64,000 nucleotides of DNA, taken from NCBI GenBank assembly GCA_027563935.2, contig CM050448.1, forward strand, positions 65,151,843-65,215,842. Reading direction: 5' to 3'. Under the pieces are notes generated by a model that was not told where the DNA came from, made no database searches, and saw only the letters and a program-made list of their open reading frames with translations. How positions within the stretch are numbered: the stretch's first letter is position 1; each line of letters opens with the position of its first letter. The translations under genes and the position numbers were made by a program. Of the stretch, positions 34,172 to 46,081 are shown one piece after another. This DNA comes from Costus lasius (Eukaryota; Streptophyta; Magnoliopsida; Zingiberales; Costaceae).

Positions 34172-35667
34172 ATGTTCAATCTCAGGCTCTTCTTCATTAT
34201 CCTCAAATCTCCCTCTAGGTTCATCTAATTGCCTCCCACTCCTAGTAATTATAGCATGACAATGTTCCCTAGTGTTTGGTTTAGGTTTAGCAGGTAATTT
34301 CCCTGGGGGTCTATAAGTGCTAGCCTGTTGTGCTATTTGGTTTTCTAAGATTTTATTGTGAGCTGCTAAAGATCTTACTTGAGAAGTAAGTTGACTAACC
34401 ATTCCTTTAAGATCTTCAATCTCCTTATTTTGATTTGTCATGATTTGGCTTTGATTTGTCATGAATTGATTTTGACTAGCCATAAATTTTTCAAGCATGG
34501 ATTCTACACTAGAATTTTGGGGCTGGTTTTGATTTTGATTTTGTCTCTGTTGATATCTTCTATTCTCAACTTATCCCCCTATATTATTATTACTTTTCCA
34601 AGATAAATTGGGGTGGTTCCTCCATCCAGGGTTATAAGTATTAGAATAGGGATCATTATTTCTACTTTGACTGTAATTCCCTACTGCATTAACTTGCTCA
34701 ACACCCTGATTAGCAATTACTTTACACTCCTCAGAATAGTGTCCATGATTACCACAAATATCACAGATAACAGAAGATGAAAATACAGCAATTTGCATTT
34801 GAAAAGAATCAAATCTATTGCTCAAAGAATCTACCTTTTTAGCCAAGGCACGCCAGTTATCATTTTCATTCTTACCATGAGGAGGGCGATATATCACTCC
34901 TCTTTCAGTAGTCCATTGGTTATGGTTCAGAGCCATCTCTTCAAACAAAGCGAAAGCATCTTCAATAGTCTTACTCATGAGGGCTCCTCCTGCAGCAGCA
35001 TCAACAGTCAGACGAGTATTATAAAGTAAACCATTATAAAAAGTATGTATTAAAACCCATTTTTCAAGGCCATGGTGAGGACACTTCCGTTGTAACTCGT
35101 TAAAATGCTCCCATGCCTCGCTAAAAGACTCACCATCCTGCTGTGCAAAGCTTGTAATCTGGTTTCTCAACTAGATTGTCTTGCTGGGTGGAAAGTACTT
35201 CATCAAGAAAGCATTAGACAGTGGATTCCATGTAGTGAAGGTACTGGTATGTTAAGATTGCAGCCAAGAATGTGCTCGGTCCCTGAGAGAAAAAGGAAAC
35301 AATCTAAGTTTTAATGCATCATTGGAAACACCATTAATTTTAATAGTATCACATAAATCAAGAAATAAAGCAAGATGTTGATTATGATCTTCAAGTGGAG
35401 TTCCTCCAAACTGATTTTGCTGGATCATAGATAAGAAAGCAGACTTAATTTCGAAGTTATTAGCCTCTATAGCTGGTCTAGCAATGCTAAAGTGTCTCTC
35501 CTATGGATTAGGGGTTGCATAGTTCCTAATGATCTTCTGTCTGCCATGACTATTTCTTCTTCCTGCCTTTCTTCAAATCTGAGTTTCCTGCGCAATCTAA
35601 GAGTTTTGTTAATCTCAGGATCTAAGGGAACTAGAGGTCCTGATCTAAGATTCCTGCACATGCACAA
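34172..35667 (-). pseudogene. Element B gag (Athila/Tat-like), interrupted
   Basis: Minus-strand gag beginning with RNLRSGPLVPLDPEIN and MADRRSLG (about 35667-35547), then NFEIKSAFLSMIQQNQFGG, FPFSLRDRAHSW, and after several stops a 199-codon stretch (35170-34571) with ERKCPHHGLE-like capsid residues and a CCHC knuckle CDICGNHGHYSEEC. The C-terminal part (34498-34172) is coiled-coil-like and Asn/Gln-rich and is cut by the A array at 34171. Protease, RT and integrase of B must lie beyond the window start or be lost. Confidence 0.85.
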
Positions 35668-35826
35668 GTAGATAGATCAAATAAAATCAAAATATGCAGA
35701 AAAGTACAGAAAATAGAATTAATCTCAGCTTCTGAAGATTTCTAAAGAAAATAACAAAAACAGAAAATAAAACAAAGCCTAGTCTAGCAATACTATCAAA
35801 TTCTTCAATATTAACAAAAACCAAGG

Positions 35827-35844
35827 TCCTCGGCAACAGCGCCA
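35827..35844 (-). other. Primer binding site of element B
   Basis: Minus strand TGGCGCTGTTGCCGAGGA, an Asp-type primer site with decay, at the same distance from the LTR as in A. Confidence 0.75.
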
Positions 35845-35850
35845 AAAACT

Positions 35851-37560
35851 TATTGTGTCTGCAAGTGCACGGATATTCGAAGTAATAAAAAAGATATCGA
35901 ACCATAAAGACCTCGTTTGTCAAGTACCGAATAGTTAATTTTTTTACTAGCTAGGCAATCGAATATGATGTAAGCGAACGATCGAAAAGTACACGAAAAG
36001 TCAGAGAGAAAAGCTAAGACTAGGGTTTCATCCACCTTAATTTCAATGACTAGATATAATTAAATGATCGTCAGTTTATTCTTATTATGATAAAGATATA
36101 ATTTACTTTATAAAGAAATCATCTCACTTTCGCGCAGACAATTTACAAAGAACCAATCTTCACTTTCGCACAAGATTTATTCAATGCTAAAGATAAGTAA
36201 ATCATAGACAAGAAGATTTAAGATCACTTTCATGCATCTAATCTTTATGTCAATCATCTCAAGTGAAAACTACATACTTTCATACTTTAGATTCACAGGT
36301 TCTACTTAAGGGTTTCCAACGATCCGATACCTAATTTCTTACGATATCTTTATGTTTAATTCATTAATTCTTCATAGATCAGATTATCAACAAGTCAATA
36401 AGCTTCTAAAATCTAGAAATAAAAACAAACCTAATTTCTTACGATGAGTTCCTAAATCTCAATTCTAGGGTTCCAAGTTTTGCAAGTCACTTTTTAGTCT
36501 ATATCATAAAAACTCCAATACATGTTGACAATATGAAACTAGAAAGGATTAAAGACAATCATCACTTAAGTAGAATTATCGTAATAAAAGTATCCTCACG
36601 AAATAAAGATCATTTAGTCATTATGAAATTAAGGGGATTTCACCCCATGTCCCAAAAAGTGTTTAAGCTAGCATAGTAGAAGAATTACAATAAACCATAG
36701 TTTAGAATGATAAAAAATCGAAGAGAAAGAAGAAGTTTTACTAAACACAGGGCTATAATGAAAATTACAGCTCGTAATTTATCCTTGGAAACGTGATGAA
36801 CAATGCGGCGTCCACGCTTTCGTTGATTTCTCCTCGGATCGATCTCTTTTCGCTCTAAAACTTCTGGTGTATGTTCTCCTCTTCCAGGCGTAGCTTTCCC
36901 TCAAATTTCACGACCGATGGTGCTTTGTACACTTCCCGGCGGTGAAACCTAGGGCAGCGGTGAAGATGACAATTTCTCCCTGAAACGCTAATCAAAATTA
37001 GGGCTTTTTGTTTGATAATGTTCCCCTTTTCCTCTAGAGTATTCCCCTTTTTACGGATCTTAAATTGGTGGTCTAAATCATCCGCGCAAAAATTGGGCTT
37101 CAATAAGACTAGGAAAATCGGCTGTTTGGAATACAATTACGGCAGTGCCGTAATATCTGCAAATCTTTCTAGACAGAAATCTCCTAAAATTACAACCTAT
37201 AATATTTGTTACGGTAGTGCCGTAATATCTACAAATATTTCTGGACAGAAATTTCCCAAAATTACAGCCCGTAATATTAATTACGGCAGTGCCGTAATAT
37301 CTACAAATCTTTCTAGACAGAAATTGACCGAAATTATGGCCTATAATATTAATTACGGCAGTGCTGTGGTTTATTTTGTAGGTTCAGTAAAACCACAGTA
37401 CCGTAATATTGATTACGGCCCTGCCGTAATTTGGTCTGAAGCTACGATTTGCGTGAAATTTGACATGTAATCTTCTCTTGATGATGGGAATTTGTCTATG
37501 CACTTGAATTTCTTGAAAATGCTTTAAAATGATGCTGAATTCTTCAATTTATGTCAAACG
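35851..37560 (-). repeat. 5' LTR of element B
   Basis: Aligns loosely with the A LTR along its length (CAAGTGCACGGATATTCG, repeated CACTTTCGC motifs, TCCCAAAAAGTGTTTAAGCTAGC, then the palindrome array). Terminal bases are decayed on the internal side and the outer end is uncertain by tens of bases. Confidence 0.7.
37138..37428. repeat. Palindrome array in element B LTR
   Basis: TACGGCAGTGCCGTA or close variants start at 37138, 37210, 37282, 37354 and 37414, spacing 72, 72, 72 and 60 bp. Spacers share ATCTACAAATCTTTCTAGACAG and differ from those in A. Confidence 0.88.
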
Positions 37561-37711
37561 TTAGGTATATAAAAAAGTGTAATAAATATTAAGACTAGCT
37601 AATATATGATTCATGGAAAGCTCATCAAGTAATACTACAAATTGTTGGATGGCTAATCACCATAACTCCTAGGCTATGTTGGTAAGAAATTGTGATAGTT
37701 TAAAATTTTCA

Positions 37712-37798
<87 letters not shown>

Positions 37799-37942
37799 TC
37801 AATGACGGATAAGTAATTCAAGTGTTCATTTAATAACATGGGTGCTACTGATTTGCTAATCTATATATATAGAGTTATATTGATCCTAACACGGATTAAT
37901 CTATTTATGAGCCACCAAACTAGTACATTAGTAAGGTGATAA
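37561..37942. other. AT-rich spacer with (TA)40 microsatellite
   Basis: Sequence between B and D with no gene. It carries an uninterrupted TA run at 37715-37794, about 80 bp, and, at 37894-37947, the first copy of a short target-region duplication described under findings. Confidence 0.8.
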
Positions 37943-37947
37943 CTCAT

Positions 37948-39759
37948 TTATGTCTCGTATTTTATAGTCTTTTAGACTAATTTTTACCAACAAATCGAGA
38001 CCTGTTTTTGTATTTTTTATATTTCTTTCCAGCTTATTTCATTGATTTTCTTCAGAAGTTTTACTTCTTGTCATGTTTGATGAATACAGGATAATTCACT
38101 CATTTCTGGACTATTTGGAGGTATATTCATGCCCCCGAATGAATCAGGAACCTTGACGAGAAGTTTGGCTTCAAACAAAGCTAATTGCCAAAATTACAGC
38201 TGAGGCCATAATCTGCATTATGGCTATAATTTCCTATTTGACTTCCCAAGAAGCCCGTTTTATTCAAGCATAATCATATTCCAAGAACGTGCTCTTAATT
38301 TTCTCAAAGGAAGCCTTTCGCAAGACAAAAACTTTAGCATAAGATATTACGGGTATGACCGTAATCTTCACATCGGCAACTTTTGATATCATACTATGGT
38401 CAGAAATCAATTTAAGTCAAAGGTCAACTCACCTACAAAATTTCAAATGAAACGGAGTTCTCCACCAAAATTATGGCCATGCCCATAATCTCATTACACC
38501 CGTAATGGTATTAAGAGAATTAAGTGCATTAAAGGGCTGCATTAAATTGGTCATAACTTTTCCGTTACAACTCCGATTTGAGCATTTTTTTGTGTCATTA
38601 CAACGAGCTTTTAATGGCCCTTAACTGTATGAATGTTTCAGGAGCTGAAGAGTATCAATGACGATATTATAGTCATGCCCGTAATCTTCATTACACCTAT
38701 AATCCCCCTTGCGCAGCCTAAACTTAAAAGAGCCATACTCTCTCATTATAGCTCCGTTTTGGCCGTTTTTGGTGTCAAAACGTAGCTAATTAACAGAGCT
38801 ATCAAGTCATACATTCAGAAGTTGGATTCAGTTCTATAAAATGGGTGAAAAGCCTCTTACATTGGCGATAAGTCTTGGCTTGGTGTGGAGTTCTTGGTGA
38901 AAACTCGGGAGAAGAAGACCTCTTGTGCATCCATTCCAGAAAGCTTGGAGAAAGCAGATTGCAAGCCTTATTGAAGAGTTTGTTCTATTCTTTCTTTGAT
39001 TCTTTCTTATGTTTCTATGTTCTTCTATAGATTTGTACTCAAACGACACTATGATATCGTAATTACTATATCGGAACTAAGGGTGTAGTCTCATTGTTTG
39101 TATCTTGTTCTCAAACTTGTTATTTTAAAGCAAATGCAAATTTTACTTTGTGTTTATTCGTTCTATGCCGTTTTACTACTAGAATTACCTTGATCACGTA
39201 ATTTCTTTTCTTGAGCGTCACGAGAAGGACCGAAAGGTGAATTGCGGCGCTGGATCTGCTAGTTCAAACATACTCTGAGCTGTCAAGAAATGGGGTAGAA
39301 TTTGTATGAGGAATTTATAGTATCTCTGAACCCAATAGATCAATTTAGATCCGGTTTGCCACGAAAGTAGGATGCCGATCTAGATTGATACCAGATTACG
39401 CCATCGAAAAAGGGTAATATGTACCTTATGATATTTCTTTGAGCACTTTTTAAAATTGCTTTGCTATAACTTTAACTCGTTTGAATTTGAGATCCATCAA
39501 CGAGATGAACCCGAAGTTCCGATATCTCTAACCCCTATTTTCCATCAGAAACTTTCTCTTGCTTGATTCGGTTTGTTGTTTACATTCAGTCACATTTGAT
39601 TTACTTTCTGCAACTCCAAATCATTCACGAATTTGTCTAGCTATTAATTTACAATCACTTGGTAATTGATTACTGTCCCTGTGGGATTGACATCTTAAGT
39701 ACTACTACGACAAAGCCATCACGCTTGCGGTTAGTAGTGCGATAGTATAGCACATATCA
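37948..39759 (+). repeat. 5' LTR of gypsy D
   Basis: 1812 bp, starting TTATGTCT (the 3' copy has the canonical TGATGTCT) and ending CACATATCA. It carries paired ATTACGG/CCGTAAT-like motifs, weaker relatives of the palindromes in A and B. Confidence 0.88.
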
Positions 39760-39764
39760 AGTTT

Positions 39765-39782
39765 TGGCGTCGTTGCCGGGGA
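39765..39782 (+). other. Primer binding site of gypsy D
   Basis: TGGCGTCGTTGCCGGGGA, Asp-tRNA type with one change from the consensus. Confidence 0.85.
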
Positions 39783-39937
39783 CAGGCAACCAATATCAAA
39801 GTGATTTAGTAATTGGCAGGCTAGACTTTTTTTTTCTTTTGTTATTGATTTTGTTTCTTTATTTGTTCTTATTTTGTTTCTTTGTTATTGTGATTTGGTT
39901 TTTCTCTCTATCTTTGTTATCTACGCTTAATTGTTAT

Positions 39938-41352
39938 ATGCGTAGAGGTTTACAATCAGGTGGACTTGAAGATCTATATGAACTTGATCAAGAAATTGAA
40001 AGGATGTTCTATCGTAGAAGACGATTAAAGGAATTAAGTACTAGAGAAGCATCAAGTATTACTAAACCTATTCCTATCGATCTATCCATGGCAAACAACA
40101 ACAAAACTTTGAAAGATTTTGCTGCTCCAAATGCGCAGGGTCTTCACTCAAGTATTTCTCGACCTCCAGTAGAGGCTAATAATTTTGAGATAAAGCCCTC
40201 CCTTTTATCGATGGTTCAACAGAACCAATTCAGAGGCCTACCATCTGAAGACCCAAACATGCATCTATCTATATTCTTGGAGTTTTGCGACACGAGGAAA
40301 ATGAACGGAGTTTCTAGCGACGCTTTACGACTATGACTCTTCTCATTCTCTCTTTGGGATAGAGCTCGGAACTGGCTATATTCACTACAACCGGAATCAC
40401 TTACAACTTGGGAGCAACTTTCTCAAGTGTTTCTTTCGAAATACTTTCCCCCTAGCAAAACTGTTCAACTACAAAACCAAATCACCGATTTCACCCAAAA
40501 AGATGGGGAATTTCTGTATGAAGTTTGGGAGCGATTCAAGGAACTTTAGCATCTATGCCACACCATGGCTTGGAAAAATGGGTTGTTCACACCTTTTACC
40601 ATGGTCTTAATTATAATACGCATCTTACTGTAGATGCAGCCGCTGGTGGAGCAATCATGAACAAAAACGTTGATGACGCAATGAATCTACTGGAAGACAT
40701 GACACTGAATCACAACCAATGGGCTGGAGACTAACGAGGTACATCATCTAGGGCCGTCGCGCCAGGTAAGTATGAATTAGATGTCTTGAGTTCTTTAGCT
40801 GCCAAGGTTGATTCATTATCTTGTAAATTGGATTCATTAAATGTCAATTCTGTTGATTCATGTTCTAATCCTTCTGTATGTGAGATATGTGGAATTATGA
40901 GGCACAACCATGCTAATTGCCAGTTAGTTGTTTCTCAACCCTCTAAATCACAACAAGAATATGTTAATAATTTAGGGAACCAAAATATTAGACCACAAAA
41001 TGATCCCTACTCCATTACATACAATCCTGGTTGGAGAAACCATCCTAACTTCTCATATAGGAACAACCCCAACCCTTCTCCACAATCAAATTACAGATCA
41101 CCACCTGGATTTCAATCTCGACCATATACACCACAACCTCAAAAGACCTCACTTGAAATTATCATGGAAAATTTCATCTCCTCTCAAACCAAGACCAACG
41201 AGAGCATAAATGATATGTTGCGTCTTGTGACAACTAGACTAGATGCCATTGAAGCCCATAACAAACAAGTAGATATACAGTTGTCAAATCTTGCCACCAG
41301 TCTAGCAAGACCCTTAGGTAGGTTACCTTCTCAACTTGAACAGAACTCTTGA
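39938..41352 (+). pseudogene. Gypsy D gag
   Basis: Possible start at the Met at 39938 (MRRGLQSGGLEDLYELDQEI) or at MANNNKTLKDFAAPNAQG. Gag signatures follow: NFEIKPSLLSMVQQNQFRG, SIFLEFCDTRKMNG, WLYSLQPESLTTWEQLSQ, FLSKYFPPSKT. TGA at 40334-40336, TAG at 40547-40549 and a frame change near 40560 break it; later frames (40525-40734, 40786-41352) restore TVDAAAGGAI and a knuckle CEICGIMRHNHANC. It resembles A and B gag throughout. Confidence 0.85.
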
Positions 41353-41385
41353 GAGAATTGCAGTGCAATTACTACTCGTAGTGGT

Positions 41386-42115
41386 ATGCAATTGGAGGAA
41401 CCGAGAGTACGTAATTCTAACCAGAGTCCTGATGCATCTACTAGTAATGTACCCGAACCCGAGAGACCAAGTGAGGAGAAAGATGATGATGTGACTGAAC
41501 CAACTTATGTTCCACCACCGCCATACAAGCCACCAATTCTATTCCCTCAAAGATTGGCTAGGGCGAAGTTGGATAAACAATTTGGAAAATTTTTAGATAT
41601 TTTGAAGAAACTATATATTAATATCACCTTTACTGAAGCTTTAACGCAGATGCCCACATATGCAAAGTTTTTGAAGGACATTCTTTCAAACTGATGGAAG
41701 CTAGAGGAACCAGGCACAGTGGCGCTAACTGAAGAGTGTAGCGCCATAATTCAAAATAAGCGTCCAGAGAAATTAAAAGATCCGGGCAGCTTTTTGATAT
41801 CATGCAAAATAGGGGATTTGACTTTTGAACACGAGTTATGTGATTTGGGCGCCAGTGTCAGTTTAATGCCATTTTCTATATGCAGGAAACTGGACATTGG
41901 CGATGTAGGCAGCACCAATTTCTCTACAACTTGCTGATCACTCAGTGCGCAAGCCGGTAGGAATCCTGGAAGACATTTCGATCAAGGCCGGAGATTTCTT
42001 CATTCCAGTCGACTTCGTCGTGCTCGAGATGGAGGTGGACACAAAACTATCAATAATTCTAGGAAGGCCATTTCTTGCGACTGCCGAAGCAGTCATTGAC
42101 GTAAAAATGGAAAAT
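41386..42115 (+). pseudogene. Gypsy D protease region
   Basis: Pro-rich linker (PPPPYKPPILFPQRLARAKL), FGKFLDILKKLYINITF, then aspartic protease LCDLGASVSLMPFSI near 41835 and IIILGRPFLATAEAV-like residues near 42055. A TGA at 41693-41695 and a frame change near 41920 break it. No RT follows; the next ~250 bp encode an acidic tail in broken frame. Confidence 0.83.
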
Positions 42116-43560
42116 TAGCCTTAAACATCGGTGAGGAGGCTATCGAATTTGATCTATCACGAAGTCTGAAACACCCTTCCATTACAGATTCATGTTATAG
42201 TTTGGATGTTATCGACAAGGCTGATAAAGATGAAAATCCCATGGCTGATGGGATGAATATGGACCTACTAGAGGTCTATCTCTTGGAGAGTCCAGATGCT
42301 GAAAAGAATGAAGAAGCCTAAGCATATGTGAAACTAATGGGCTCAGCTGAAAAACATCATACTGACACCTACAATGCGGACTCTGCATGACACTATGGTT
42401 GAGCTAAAGACCCTAAACAAGCACTTCTTGGGAGACAACCCAAGTGTTTTGTTCTGTCTTTTCTTTAATTCTTTAATTTAGTTTTAGTTAAATGCCTATC
42501 TTATCTAATGATTGCTCTCCATTTCAGTAACGCTTGCAAGTTAGCTGAACGACGAGGATGATCCTCAGGAGGAAGGTGCTGAGATGAGCACCGACGATGA
42601 CTCTGATGGATCTTGTGAGTGTTATAACCCATTTCTCCAAATTTTGATCTTTACATTCTATGCATAGAGACTATGCATAATCTAAGTCTGGGAGAATGTG
42701 GCCTCTTCTTCAAAACTTATTTTGATGACACTTTTTAATTTTTTATTCTGATGTTTATTACACCCTTGATTCCAATATTGGATTACACTTTGCGATTCTC
42801 AAATACTAATTAAATGCTCGTGATAAGTGGTGATATTGTTTTGATTTCAAATGAAAATCATGATAGCTTGCTGTTTTATATTGACTCCTTGGGATATTAT
42901 TATGTTTTGAATCTTAGTTCAAAGTCAGGTAATTCATATGATTATCTTTTGATGGAAAAAGGCCATGGAGTGATATATCCAATTTTTCATTGAGGTTTTT
43001 ACTTTCAAAGTTATGCTTATGAACTCTCTGTGGAAGTACGTACCTCTATCTATTTGATTCACCTTACTACTTGTTGGTTATGATCAATGCACTTATCTGA
43101 TGGTTGTTATCTTCTCTAAAAAAAAAGACTCCTCTATTTGGTACTACAAAAAATTGGCAGTGGTACCTAAGACATGAGTTGAAGTCAAATAAAAATATAC
43201 ACACAAAAAAGAGGAGAAAAATAGAGAGGATGAAAATGACACAAAAGTAAAGAGTGCATTGATTTTTTTTCCAACTTATATTTTTGGTTGAATCGGGTTT
43301 GAATATAGTGCGTACTCCAAACAGAAGGTTGCTACATTTCGAGGAGGTAAGTCTTATCTGACTTTGGTTTTTGGATTTCACACCTTTATTCCTGACGATA
43401 GATGATTACCTTGAATTCCCTAACTTGCTGAGGTTTGCTCATAATGATATCTTCCTAGGACACAATATTTTACAAGCTTGACCTGATTTCATCTTTTTCT
43501 GATTACCTTTCTTATCTTTATATGCTTGAGGACAAGCATTGATCTAAGTCTGGGAGAATT
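42116..43560 (+). other. 3' non-coding region of gypsy D
   Basis: Contains the phrase CTTCTTGGGAGACAACCCAA (about 42424-42443), which in related elements follows the end of pol, then AT-rich sequence, then GCTTGAGGACAAGCATTG and AGTCTGGGAGAATT directly before the 3' LTR. No gene is visible. Confidence 0.7.
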
Positions 43561-45386
43561 TGATGTCTTGTATTTTATAGTCTTTTAGACTAATTTTTAC
43601 CAGCGAATCGAGACCTGTTTTCGTATTTTTACATCTCTTTCCAGCTTATTTTATTGATTTTCTTCAGAAGCTTCACTTCTTGTTATGTTTGATGATTACA
43701 GGATAATTCACTCGTTTCTGGAACTATTTGGAGGTATATTTATGTCCCCGAGTGAATTAGGAACCTTGACGAAAAGTTTAGCTTCAAATAGAGCTAATTT
43801 CCAGAATTACGGCCGAGGCCATAATCTGCATTATGGCCGTAATTTCTAGTTTGACTTGCCAAGAAGCCCGTTTTTATTCAAGCATAATCATATTCCAAGG
43901 ACGTGCCCTCAATTTTCTCAAAGGAAGCATTTCGGAAGTCAAAAACTTTGGCAGAAGACATTATGGGTATGACTGTAATTTCACCTTGCTTGTAATCTTC
44001 ACATCGGCAACTTTTGAATCATACTATGGTCGGAAATCAAGTCAAGTCAAAGATCAACTCACCCATAAAATTTCAGACGAAACGGAGTTCTCCACCAAAA
44101 TTATGGCCATGCCCATAATCTCATTACACCTGTAATGGTATTAAGAGCATTAAGTGCATTGAAGGGCTGCATTAAATTAGTTATAACTTTTCCGTTACAA
44201 CTTCGATTTGAGCATTTTTTTGTGTCATTACGACGAGCTTTTAATGGCCCTTAAGTGTATGAACATTTTAGGAGCTAAAGAGTATCAATGTCGACATTAC
44301 AACTATGCCTGTAATCTTCATTACACCCATAATCACCCTTGCGCAGCCTAAATTTAAAAGAGCCATAACTCTCTCATTATAGCTCCGTTTTGGATGTTTT
44401 TGGTGTGAAAACGTAGCTATTTAAGAGAGCTATCAAGTCATATGTTCAGAAGTTGGATTCAGTTCTATAAAGTGGGTGAATAGCCTCTTGCATTGGCAAT
44501 GAGTCTTGGCTTGGTGTGGAGTTCTTGGTGAAAACTTGGGAGAAGAAGACCTCTTGTGCATCCATTCCAGAAAGCTTGGAGGAAGAAGATTGCAACCCTT
44601 ATTGAAGAGTTTGTTCTATTCTTTCTTCAATTCTTTCTTATTTTTCTATCTTCTTATAAAGATTTGTACTCAAACGACGCTATGATAGCGTAATTTCTTT
44701 ATCAGAACTAAGGGTGTAGTCTCGTTGTTTGTATCTTGGTCTCAAACTTGTTATTTCAAAGCAAATGCAAATTTTACTTTGTGTTTATTCGTTCTATGCC
44801 GTTTTACCGCTAGAATTACCTTGATAACATAATTTCTTTTCTCGGGCGTCGCGAGAAGGACCGAAAGGTGAATTGCGACGCTGGATTTACTAGTTCGAAC
44901 ATACTCTGAGTTGTCAAGAAATGAGGCAGAATTTGTGTGAGGAATTTATAGTATCTCTGAACCCAATGGATCAATTTTAGATCTGGTTTGCCACGAAAGT
45001 AGGACGCCGATCTAGATTGATACTAGATTACACCGTCGAAAGAGGGTAATCTGTACCTTAGGATATTTCTTTGAGCACTTTTTAAAATTGCTTTGCTATA
45101 ACTTTAACTCGTTTGAATTTGAGATCCATCAACGAGACGAACCCGAAGTTTCGATATCTCTAACCCCTGTTTTCCACCAGAAACTCTCTTGCTTGATTCG
45201 GTTTGCTGTTCACATTCAGTCATATTTGATTTACTTTCTGCAACCCCAAATCATTCACGAATTTGTTTAGCTATTAATTTACAATCACTTGGTAATTGAT
45301 TATTGTCCATGTGGGATCGACATCTTAAGTACTATTACGACAAAGCCGTCACGCTTGCGGTTAGTAGTACAGTAAAGTACACATCA
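43561..45386 (+). repeat. 3' LTR of gypsy D
   Basis: 1826 bp from TGATGTCTTG to ACACATCA, followed by CTCAT (45387-45391). It ends about 0.7 kb before the catalytic exon of the ubiquitin protease gene and could influence its expression; that is inference. Confidence 0.9.
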
Positions 45387-45391
45387 CTCAT

Positions 45392-46081
45392 TAATAACTT
45401 TGAACAACAAGATTAATCTATTTATGAGCCACAAAACTAGTACATTAGTAAGATGCTAACTTATTAATAACTTTGTAAAATTTTATGTTTTGTGTTATAT
45501 TATTATCTATTGGGTTGCAGCATCGTGTGGGCCCTGGTGGGCCACATATGGACCGTCTTAATTCGTGTAGAAATTTTGGCTGTGGCGCCACTTGCCTTTT
45601 CAAAGAACGCGATTTCCCTCCATCCTACCTACACATCTTCTATACCACTAGTTCGCCCGGATTGGGAATCGGACTCCGTCTCCGTCTCCGTCTCGGTCTC
45701 GGTCTCGGTCGCCCGGACGGAAAACCCTAATTTCTGCACGGATTGCTTCCCCCCTCCCCATTCGCTCCTAATCTCATGGTAATGCAACTTTTGATGCTTG
45801 ATTTCTAGGGTTTCTTGTTTCTTCAGTTGGTGCTTACGAGAATTTTCTCTGTTTCTTGGTCTCTTAATTAATGGATCTACTGTCGTCGCGTTGCACCTTG
45901 TCTAGGGCCCCGATCTGGTTAGCGCGGAGAGTTCGTGCTTTTCTCCACTGTCCATCCGTCACAAGCCGTCCCTCGTGGTAAGGATCCTTTCTTTATGGTT
46001 GCGTCGTGTGTGTTGTTCTCGGTTATAGAATCGAATTTTTTATGGGGCATCGTCTATCGGTTATCCATGATTTGGCGGTAG
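45392..46081 (+). promoter_or_regulatory. 5' region of the ubiquitin protease gene
   Basis: Host DNA between D and the first recognised coding exon. It holds the second copy of a target-region repeat (45411-45475), a (TCTCCG/TCTCGG)n hexanucleotide run at about 45671-45712, pyrimidine-rich stretches and GTAA donor-like sites after 45779 and 45977. Upstream coding exons (N-terminal Ser-rich region) may be here but I cannot fix their frame or start codon. Confidence 0.45.

Larger units (their letters stand above)
37948..45386 (+). mobile_element. Gypsy element D, gag-protease only
   Basis: Plus-strand gypsy element: 5' LTR 37948-39759, Asp-type primer site 39765-39782, gag and protease to about 42115, non-coding tail, polypurine tract near 43548-43560, 3' LTR 43561-45386. 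The duplication CTCAT flanks it at 37943-37947 and 45387-45391. The internal region is only 3.8 kb and has no reverse transcriptase, RNase H or integrase: protease runs into the tail (CTTCTTGGGAGACAACCCAA phrase) that normally follows pol. LTRs differ by several percent with indels, so it is older than A. Confidence 0.9.

Noticed and set aside
37715..37794. (TA)40 run as a possible origin or boundary element
   Set aside because: An ordinary dinucleotide microsatellite with nothing around it to suggest a function.
45485..45782. 81- and 96-codon frames with a Ser-Val or Arg-Leu repeat
   Set aside because: Driven by a TCTCCG/TCTCGG hexanucleotide run in the probable 5' untranslated region; could contain part of the protease N terminus but cannot be supported.
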